Source: DATHSN01 sp035464115
GTDB lineage: Bacteria > Actinomycetota > Acidimicrobiia > Acidimicrobiales > SKKL01
DNA length: 11,650 nt
NCBI GenBank assembly: GCA_035464115.1
Contig: DATHSN010000411.1
Coordinates: forward strand, 1-11,650
Direction: 5' to 3'
Numbering within the stretch: position 1 is the first letter of the stretch; each line of letters begins with the position of its first letter. Shown here one piece after another: positions 7,336-11,650 of the stretch. Under the pieces are notes generated by a model. The model did not search any database, was not told the origin of the DNA, and worked only from the letters and a program-made list of their open reading frames with translations. The position numbers and the translations under genes are program-made.

Positions 7336-7758
7336 ATGTCGACCGACGATCTCCACTCCCCCGGGGCGCCGGGCCGCCACGCCGACCGGTTCCGCAACTG
7401 CGCCGCCATCATCAACGTCGACGACGTCGCCGCCACCGCGGCCTGGTACACCGACGTGCTCGGCTTCGACCTCGAGCACGGGTGGGGCGATCCGCTGGAG
7501 CACGCGTCGATGCGCTGCGGCGCCAGCTCGTTCCACTTCTCGACGGGCCAGCCCACCACACCGCAGACGAGCTACGTCACCGTCTACTGCGACGACGTCG
7601 ACGCCCTGCACGACGACTACGCCGGCCGCGGCGTCGAGATCGTGATGCCGCTGATGGACGCCCCCTGGGGCGCCCGCACCTTCATGATCAACGACCGCGA
7701 CGGCCACCTGCTGATGTTCGCGGCGGTCGCCGATCCCGCCGACCACCACGGCAGCTGA
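7336..7758 (+). CDS. VOC-fold (glyoxalase/bleomycin-resistance/dioxygenase superfamily) protein
   Basis: 140 residues with two beta-alpha-beta-beta-beta halves typical of VOC proteins: NCAAIINVDDVAATAAWYTDVLGF at 21-44 begins the first, and SYVTVYCDDVDALHDDYAGRGVEI the second. The closing motif is DRDGHLLMF (120-128). In metal-dependent members a His early in strand 1 and a Glu near the end of the last strand bind metal. Here the first half starts with N-C and the usual Glu of the last strand is M127, so a classical metal site is probably incomplete and function could be binding or isomerisation rather than dioxygenation. The ATG at 7336 is chosen over an upstream GTG at 7267 because the extension is low-complexity Arg-rich and a -10 lies inside it. 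It is first in a tight plus-strand group, 19 bases before the RidA-hydrolase fusion. Confidence 0.85.
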   Translation: MSTDDLHSPGAPGRHADRFRNCAAIINVDDVAATAAWYTDVLGFDLEHGWGDPLEHASMRCGASSFHFSTGQPTTPQTSYVTVYCDDVDALHDDYAGRGVEIVMPLMDAPWGARTFMINDRDGHLLMFAAVADPADHHGS

Positions 7759-7765
7759 CCCGTGC

Positions 7766-7771
7766 GACGAT
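7766..7771 (+). promoter_or_regulatory. possible internal -10 before the RidA-hydrolase gene
   Basis: GACGAT ends exactly six bases before the ATG at 7778, the spacing seen at the leaderless VOC and antitoxin genes. The first base departs from TAnnnT. The six intervening bases GCGGAG could instead be a weak Shine-Dalgarno, so the gene may simply be read from the VOC transcript. Confidence 0.25.
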
Positions 7772-7777
7772 GCGGAG

Positions 7778-9004
7778 ATGCACCCCGAACGACTCGTCGT
7801 CGACGGCCTCGGCCGACTCCCGCAGTTCGCCCACGCCACGCTCACCGACGACCTGGTGTTCGTGTCGGGCACGCTCGGCACCGGTGACGGACTGACCCTG
7901 GTCGACGGAGGCGTCGGGCCCGAGACCGCCCAGGCGCTGGCCAACGTCGGCCGCATCCTCGACGCCGCCGGCGCCACGTGGGACGACGTCGTGAAGGTCA
8001 GCGTCTACCTCGACGACCTCGACGACTTCGCCGCCATGAACGCGGCCTACGACGAGTTCTTCACCGACACGCCGCCGGCGCGCATCACCCTCGGCGGGGT
8101 CCGCCTCGCTCTCGGCGCCCGCGTCGAGCTCGAGTGCATCGCCCACCGCCCGTCCCCGACCTCCGTCGCCGGCGGTGCCATCCCTCCGCCCGTCCGCCGC
8201 ACCGAGGTCGTCGAGCACGACGGCGAGTCGCTCCACGTCGAGGTGGTGGGCGAGGGCGGCGTACCGCTCGTGCTGAGCCACGGCGCCGGCGGCAACCACG
8301 CCGTCTGGTTCCAGCAGGTGGCGTCCTTCGCGGCCGACCGCACCGTCGTCACGTGGGACCACCGCGGGTTCGGACGGTCGACCGACCGCGCCGGGCGCAG
8401 CGGCCCCGAGGTGGCGGTCGGCGACCTGCTCGCGATCCTCGACCACCTCGGCATCGAGCGCGCCGACCTCGTCGGCCAGTCGATGGGCGGGTGGACGGTG
8501 GTGGGCGCCGCGCTGTCGCGACCCGGCCTGGCTCGCAGCCTGGTCCTCGCCGACACCCTCGGCGGGTTCACGTCGGATCCGATCGCCGCTGCCCTCGCCG
8601 CACCCCGCCGGGTGGAGGCGGCCCGCCTCGACGCCGGCCGCCTCGGGCTGCACCCCGCGCTCGACACCGGCTTCTCGACCCGCCGACCCGAGCTCGCCCA
8701 CCTCTACCAGTCGCTCGGCGCGATGGGCTCGGCCGACATGGCGACGATCCTGCCCCGCCTGCTCGCCACCACCCACGAAGCCGCCGAGGCGGCGACCATC
8801 ACCTGTCCCGTGCTGTGCGTGGTCGGCGACCGCGACCCGCTCTTCCCGCCGGCATCGGTGCGCGCCATGGCCGACCTGCTTCCCGACGCCCGCGTCGTCG
8901 AGCTGCCCGGGTGCGGCCACTCGCCCTACTTCGAGGACCCCGAGGCGTGGAACCTGGTGGTGGGCCGCTTCCTCGCCGAGGTCGCCCGCACCCACGCGCG
9001 GTAG
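7778..9004 (+). CDS. RidA-family domain fused to an alpha/beta hydrolase
   Basis: A 408-residue two-domain protein in a single uninterrupted frame. Residues 1-125 are a RidA/YjgF/UK114 domain: LVFVSGTLG at 26-34, the VVKVSVYLDDL strand at 71-81, PAR with R102 at the place of the conserved Arg that binds the substrate carboxylate in active imine deaminases, and VELECIA at 116-122. The usual Tyr of the P-Y-S motif is F17. After a Pro/Ala linker (~125-140), residues ~140-405 are an alpha/beta hydrolase: oxyanion HG at 168-169, nucleophile elbow G-Q-S235-M-G-G, acid D353 (GDRD) and H381 (GCGHS), a complete triad. The RidA half would deaminate an enamine/imine and the hydrolase half act on the product or a related C-N or C-C bond, as RutC and RutD do as separate proteins. 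The substrate is unknown. It starts 19 bases after the VOC gene and ends 11 before another hydrolase. Confidence 0.9.
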   Translation: MHPERLVVDGLGRLPQFAHATLTDDLVFVSGTLGTGDGLTLVDGGVGPETAQALANVGRILDAAGATWDDVVKVSVYLDDLDDFAAMNAAYDEFFTDTPPARITLGGVRLALGARVELECIAHRPSPTSVAGGAIPPPVRRTEVVEHDGESLHVEVVGEGGVPLVLSHGAGGNHAVWFQQVASFAADRTVVTWDHRGFGRSTDRAGRSGPEVAVGDLLAILDHLGIERADLVGQSMGGWTVVGAALSRPGLARSLVLADTLGGFTSDPIAAALAAPRRVEAARLDAGRLGLHPALDTGFSTRRPELAHLYQSLGAMGSADMATILPRLLATTHEAAEAATITCPVLCVVGDRDPLFPPASVRAMADLLPDARVVELPGCGHSPYFEDPEAWNLVVGRFLAEVARTHAR

Positions 9005-9007
9005 CGT
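9002..9007 (+). promoter_or_regulatory. possible internal -10 overlapping a stop codon
   Basis: TAGCGT begins with the TAG stop codon of the RidA-hydrolase gene and ends eight bases before the ATG at 9016, which would give a leader of about two bases. The intergenic eight bases contain no Shine-Dalgarno. It may allow the downstream hydrolase to be expressed independently; no -35 hexamer is visible. Confidence 0.3.
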
Positions 9008-9015
9008 CCGGCGCC

Positions 9016-9777
9016 ATGGGTGACGTGGCGTGGGACGAGACCGGGTCGGGGCCAGCGCTGGTGCTGGTGCACGGCATCACCGAGGATCGCGGCAGCTGGG
9101 ACACGCTCCTGCCCCACCTCGCCGACCGGTGGCGCTGCGTCCGCCTCGACCTGCGGGGTCACGGCGCGTCGGCCGACGCCGACGACTACTCGGCACTGGC
9201 GATGGCCGGCGACGTCGCCGCGGTGGTGGCCGAGGCCGGCATCGACGAGCCGCCGCTGCTCGTCGGCCACTCCCTCGGTGGGGTCGTCGTCACCGCCTAC
9301 GCCGCCGGGGCGCCGGTGCGGGGCGTGGTCAACATCGACCAGTCGCTGCGCCTCGGCGACTTCGCCACCGCGCTGCACCCCCTCGCCGACGTGTTGCGCA
9401 GCCCCGACTACGTCGCCGCGGTGCTCGGCATCATGGAGGCGCTCGGCACCGACCGGCTGCCGCCCGAGGTCCGCGAGCAGGTCGTGGCCAAGCACGCCGC
9501 CGCCCGCCACGACGTGATCCTCGGGGTGTGGTCGATGGTGCTCGACGCCAGCCCCGAGGAGCTCACCGCGGTGGCCGAGGAGCTGCTCGGCGCGGTGCAG
9601 GTCACCTACCTCGCCGTCCACGGCTCCGATCCGGGGCCGGGCTACGCCGAGTGGCTTGCCGATCGCGTCTCCGGCGCCACCGTCGAGGTGTGGGACGGCC
9701 TGGGCCATCACCCCCACCTGGTGGACCCGGCCCGGTTCGCGGCCCGAGTCGCCGCGTTCGATCCCGCCACGGGCTGA
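9016..9777 (+). CDS. alpha/beta hydrolase
   Basis: 253 residues covering a complete small alpha/beta hydrolase. HG at 19-20 (VLVHGITEDRGSW) forms the oxyanion loop, LDLRGHGAS at 44-52 is the typical strand-4 turn, and GHSLGG at 84-89 gives nucleophile S86. The acid is probably D205 (HGSDPGPGY) and the base H231 (GLGHHPH). The family includes esterases, C-C bond hydrolases, haloalkane dehalogenases and haloperoxidases; sequence alone does not choose among them. The open frame extends far upstream inside the fusion gene, but homology to the fold begins only at this ATG, so 9016 is the start. It lies 11 bases after the fusion gene and overlaps the next gene by one base (TGATG), so the two are probably translationally coupled. 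Confidence 0.88.
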   Translation: MGDVAWDETGSGPALVLVHGITEDRGSWDTLLPHLADRWRCVRLDLRGHGASADADDYSALAMAGDVAAVVAEAGIDEPPLLVGHSLGGVVVTAYAAGAPVRGVVNIDQSLRLGDFATALHPLADVLRSPDYVAAVLGIMEALGTDRLPPEVREQVVAKHAAARHDVILGVWSMVLDASPEELTAVAEELLGAVQVTYLAVHGSDPGPGYAEWLADRVSGATVEVWDGLGHHPHLVDPARFAARVAAFDPATG

Positions 9778-10229
9778 TGGCCGCAGCGGCTCCCTTCGTC
9801 GCCGACGACGTCGAGGTTCCGCTCGGGTTGACGACCGATCGGTTCCGGCTGGAACCCCTCGGGCCCGAGCACAACGAGCGTGACCACGAGGCGTGGACGT
9901 CGAGCATCGCCCACATCCGGGCGACTCCCGGCTTCGCCGGCCGGAGCTGGCCGACCGAGATGTCGGCCGAGCAGAACCGGGCCGACCTCGTGCGCCACGC
10001 CGACGACTTCGCGGCGCGAACGGGGTTCACGTACTCGGTGCTCGACGGCGACGACGTGATCGGCTGCGTCTACCTGTACCCGGCCGACGACGGCGAGCAC
10101 GACGTCGAGGTCCGCTCCTGGGTTCGGGCGAGCCGGGCCGAGCTCGACGTGGCGCTGTGGGAGACCGTGTCGGCGTGGTTGGCCGACGCCTGGCCGTTCC
10201 GAGCTCCGTCGTACGAGCCGCGCCACTGA
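9777..10229 (+). CDS. GNAT-like acetyltransferase-fold protein
   Basis: 150 residues. The beginning TTDRFRLEPLGPEHNERDHEAW is the usual N-terminal strand and helix of GNAT proteins (L-x-T-x-R-x-x-L-x-P-L), and the middle (FTYSVLDGDDVIGCVYLYP) is the strand 3-4 hairpin that precedes the acetyl-CoA site. The following segment reads VRSWVRASRAELDVALWETVSAWL: the V-R-x-W-V strand is there, but the standard R/Q-x-x-G-x-G/A pyrophosphate loop is replaced by RASRAELD. Acetyl-CoA binding is therefore uncertain, although I recall similar GNAT-annotated actinobacterial proteins with this variant. The ATG shares its A with the upstream TGA, indicating coupling. The C-terminus is short and the stop sits in the loop of a strong hairpin. 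Confidence 0.75.
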   Translation: MAAAAPFVADDVEVPLGLTTDRFRLEPLGPEHNERDHEAWTSSIAHIRATPGFAGRSWPTEMSAEQNRADLVRHADDFAARTGFTYSVLDGDDVIGCVYLYPADDGEHDVEVRSWVRASRAELDVALWETVSAWLADAWPFRAPSYEPRH

Positions 10230-10249
10230 ACGCAGGCGCGGCGCGGCTC
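10215..10249 (+). terminator. 10-bp hairpin ending the VOC-to-GNAT gene group
   Basis: GAGCCGCGCC (10215-10224) is perfectly complementary to GGCGCGGCTC (10240-10249), with a 15-base loop holding the TGA stop of the GNAT-like gene. A second register pairs GCGCC (10220-10224) with GGCGC (10235-10239). No T-run follows (next bases CTCCCAACT). Its place between the operon-like group and the toxin-antitoxin promoter supports a terminator role. Confidence 0.5.
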
Positions 10250-10271
10250 CTCCCAACTGCGATCACCCGTG

Positions 10272-10300
10272 TTGTACGTTGGCGTACACATCTGTACGAT
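10272..10300 (+). promoter_or_regulatory. sigma70-type promoter of the toxin-antitoxin pair
   Basis: TTGTAC (10272-10277) and TACGAT (10295-10300) are separated by exactly 17 bases, and the -10 ends six bases before the ATG at 10307, so the transcript should start on the start codon. This is the only promoter in the window with both hexamers recognisable. It is covered by the inverted-repeat operator, consistent with autorepression by antitoxin or the toxin-antitoxin complex. Confidence 0.75.
10273..10298. promoter_or_regulatory. operator with three alternating half-sites at 10-bp spacing
   Basis: TGTACG (10273-10278) and CGTACA (10283-10288) form a perfect inverted repeat with a TTGG spacer. 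The same CGTACA forms a second perfect inverted repeat with TGTACG (10293-10298) across a CATC spacer. The three GTAC cores at 10274, 10284 and 10294 are exactly 10 bp apart, so all face the same side of the helix. The array spans from the -35 to the -10. Phd-family antitoxins repress their own promoters through palindromes of this kind. Confidence 0.75.
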
Positions 10301-10306
10301 CGCGCC

Positions 10307-10597
10307 ATGTCGACGATGTCCGTGAGCCAGGCCCGGGCGGCGCTGCCCGAGGTCCTCGACCGGGTGCTCGCCGGTGAGGAGGTGACCATCACCCGCCACG
10401 GACAGCCGGTCGCCGTCGTGGTGCGACCCGACGCGTTGCGCGCCCGACGGGCCGACCGCAGCCTCGCCGATGCCGAGCTGCTCCGCGACCTGCTCCAGCA
10501 GGCCCGCGCCACGCAGCTCGACGACGCGCCAGCGATGTCCGCCGAGCGCGCCGAGCAGCTCATCGCCGAGGTCGCTGCGTCACGCTCGGTCCGCTGA
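10307..10597 (+). CDS. Phd/YefM-family antitoxin
   Basis: 96 residues. The N-terminal half (MSVSQARAALPEVLDRVLAG, then EEVTITRHGQPVAVVVRPD) is the Phd/YefM DNA-binding and dimerisation domain, with the S-x-x-x-A-R-x-x-L-x-x-x-L and I-T-R-x-G-x-P-V-A-V-x-V patterns clearly visible. The C-terminal half is charged and helical, the region that normally wraps the toxin. The ATG at 10307 is chosen because a full promoter ends six bases before it; ATG 10316 would remove three residues. The downstream PIN-domain gene starts 11 bases after the stop. The antitoxin should neutralise the toxin and repress the operon through the three-part operator. Confidence 0.9.
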   Translation: MSTMSVSQARAALPEVLDRVLAGEEVTITRHGQPVAVVVRPDALRARRADRSLADAELLRDLLQQARATQLDDAPAMSAERAEQLIAEVAASRSVR

Positions 10598-10608
10598 TCT
10601 CCGTCGCC

Positions 10609-11022
10609 GTGGATGCCTTCGACGCCGACGCGCTGATCTATGCCGCCGTGCCCGGCCACCCGCTGGGGCGACGCGTGTGTGCCCTGTTCTCGAACGAGGC
10701 GACCGCCGCGACTGCGGGGATCGGCTCGGTGCTGTTGATCCCCGAGCTGCTCACCAAGCCGCTTCGAGACGGCCACGAGACCGAGCTCGTCGCGCTGGCG
10801 GCGCTCCTGTCACGGCTCGACCTCCGACCGACGGACGAGGCCACCGCGCGGATCGCCGCATCGCTCGGGGCCGCGTACCGGCTCCGGGCGGCCGACGCCG
10901 TGCACCTGGCCACCGCCGTCGCCGCCGGGGCCGATCGGTTCATCACCAACAACGCCGCGGACTTCCCGACGACGATCGCCGAGATCGCCGTCACCTACCC
11001 GTCCGAGCTCGACGACCCCTGA
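10609..11022 (+). CDS. PIN-domain (VapC-like) ribonuclease toxin
   Basis: 137 residues, GTG start. PIN motifs are visible in order: D5 in FDADALIY (the D-x-N/D-x-L-I-Y start), E46 in the IPELL helix, D96 in RAADAVHLATA, and a last acidic/amide region ITNNAADF (112-119), where N115 or D118 would take the fourth position. In this family these residues hold Mg or Mn and cut tRNA, rRNA or mRNA. The pair order and short gap to the Phd-type antitoxin make a type II toxin-antitoxin module. VapC toxins are often partnered by AbrB- or RHH-type antitoxins, but Phd-type partners are also well known. No Shine-Dalgarno is evident before the GTG; a CTG codon overlapping the antitoxin stop at 10594 is an alternative start. 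It is convergent with the MocR-like gene, 45 bases away. Confidence 0.87.
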   Translation: MDAFDADALIYAAVPGHPLGRRVCALFSNEATAATAGIGSVLLIPELLTKPLRDGHETELVALAALLSRLDLRPTDEATARIAASLGAAYRLRAADAVHLATAVAAGADRFITNNAADFPTTIAEIAVTYPSELDDP

Positions 11023-11067
11023 GCACGACGTCCCCGTCGGCCGGCGGACCGCACCACTGGACCGCGC

Positions 11068-11650
11068 TCACACCACGAGCGACCGATGGGCGGTCGTGGG
11101 TCCCGAGCGCAGCTCGTCCCAGGCGGCGACGAGCCGGTCGACGGCGGCGTCCATCACGTCGGTGGGCAGCACGACGGTGAGGCGCACGTGGTCGGTGTAC
11201 GTGCCGTGCACCGCGGTGCGCGAGCCCGGGATGATGGTGACGCCGTGGCGGGCGGCGACGGCGGCCAGCGCGGCGGCGTCGACGCCGGGGACCCGGATCC
11301 ACGCCGACAGCCCGCCCCGCGCCGGGGCCGTCTCCCACTCCGGCAGGGCCCGGGCCAGCGACGTGGTGAGGTGGGCGTGACCGGCGGCGAGCTGCCGGGC
11401 CCGGCCGGCCGCCACCTCGGCGTACGACGGGATCAGCGCGAGCGCGACGTGCTGGTCGATGACCGGCGAGCCGAGGTCGACCGCGAGCCGCCGCTCCACG
11501 AGGGCCTCGACCAGCGCCGCCGGGGCGCGCAGCCAGCCGGTGCGCAGACCGCCCCAGAACACCTTGCTCAACGAGCCGACGGTGACGACCGGCGCGTGGC
11601 GGTCGAACGTGGCGATCGGCGGCGGGGGCGGGTCCGTCGGGTCGAAGCCG
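11068..11650 (-). CDS. MocR-type (GntR/aminotransferase) regulator or class I aminotransferase, C-terminal part
   Basis: The 3' part of a gene entering from the right edge; 193 residues are visible. The segment VTVGSLSKVFWGGLRTGWLRAP contains the PLP-binding lysine (codon 11563-11565) in the G-S-x-S-K-x-F-W-G-G-L-R-x-G-W form characteristic of MocR regulators. It is followed by the domain with GLSAWIRVPG and, near the end, the VRLTVVLP strand typical of fold-type I aminotransferases. The frame stays open to base 11650, so the TTG at 11571 is internal. MocR proteins join a GntR winged helix to this aminotransferase domain and respond to PLP or amino compounds (PdxR and GabR are examples). The winged helix, if present, is outside the window, so a plain aminotransferase cannot be excluded. 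Confidence 0.83.
   Translation of the reverse strand, partial: GFDPTDPPPPPIATFDRHAPVVTVGSLSKVFWGGLRTGWLRAPAALVEALVERRLAVDLGSPVIDQHVALALIPSYAEVAAGRARQLAAGHAHLTTSLARALPEWETAPARGGLSAWIRVPGVDAAALAAVAARHGVTIIPGSRTAVHGTYTDHVRLTVVLPTDVMDAAVDRLVAAWDELRSGPTTAHRSLVV

Noticed and set aside
7179..7559. In-frame N-terminal extension of the metallophosphoesterase
   Set aside because: The extension is Arg/Ser-rich, contains no signal peptide, and crosses into the divergent VOC gene; the ATG at 7178 has a Shine-Dalgarno-like stretch and starts the Ig-like domain.
4971..7895. A plus-strand open frame of about 970 codons opposite the metallophosphoesterase
   Set aside because: Same reason: low-complexity composition, no recognisable fold, and it runs through the start regions of two well-supported genes.
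10307..11022. The toxin-antitoxin pair as evidence of a mobile element or genomic island boundary
   Set aside because: No integrase, attachment-site repeat, tRNA or clear composition change flanks it.
11020..11070. Possible terminator between the PIN toxin and the MocR-like gene
   Set aside because: Only a 5-bp CGACG/CGTCG stem (11026-11039) and distant TGAGC/GCTCA arms are present; too weak to call compared with the other three hairpins.

Overview
The window is very GC-rich DNA with dense, closely packed genes and third codon positions almost all G or C. It carries a BTAD/NB-ARC/TPR (AfsR/SARP-like) regulator, a resuscitation-promoting-factor (Rpf) lytic enzyme, several GTG starts, and -10-like hexamers sitting about six bases before start codons, as expected of leaderless genes. 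All of this points to an actinobacterium. A lineage such as Acidimicrobiia is my guess from overall style and is not proven by the sequence.

Layout. (1) Bases 1-200: the 3' end of an alpha/beta hydrolase, convergent with (2) a roughly 1000-residue AfsR-like regulator (217-3228, minus). A strong hairpin lies over the junction. (3) An EamA/DMT permease with a 60-residue histidine-rich tail (3311-4339, minus) is divergent from (4) a small membrane-anchored Rpf-domain protein (4392-4928, plus). (5) A cytoplasmic-looking metallophosphoesterase fused to a PQQ-like beta-propeller (4956-7178, minus) converges on the Rpf gene across a 27-base gap filled by a hairpin. (6) Divergent from it runs a tight plus-strand group, 7336-10229: a VOC-fold protein, a RidA/alpha-beta hydrolase fusion, a second alpha/beta hydrolase, and a GNAT-like protein overlapping it by one base. 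A hairpin at the end of the last gene closes the group. (7) A Phd-family antitoxin and a PIN-domain toxin (10307-11022) have their own promoter, overlaid with three alternating operator half-sites at exact 10-bp spacing. (8) The C-terminal part of a MocR/aminotransferase-fold protein (11068-11650, minus) runs off the right edge.

The most interesting object is the RidA-hydrolase fusion. Its two halves are the same two folds as RutC and RutD, which act one after the other on aminoacrylate in the Rut pyrimidine-degradation pathway, and similar pairs occur in 2-aminomuconate catabolism. Together with a VOC protein and another hydrolase it looks like a small catabolic or detoxification operon handling an enamine/imine, but its substrate cannot be read from the sequence. 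The toxin-antitoxin operator is the clearest regulatory site. The remaining genes are recognisable families with some unusual architecture. I see no RNA genes, insertion sequences or CRISPR arrays, and no gene-free stretch longer than about 160 bases.
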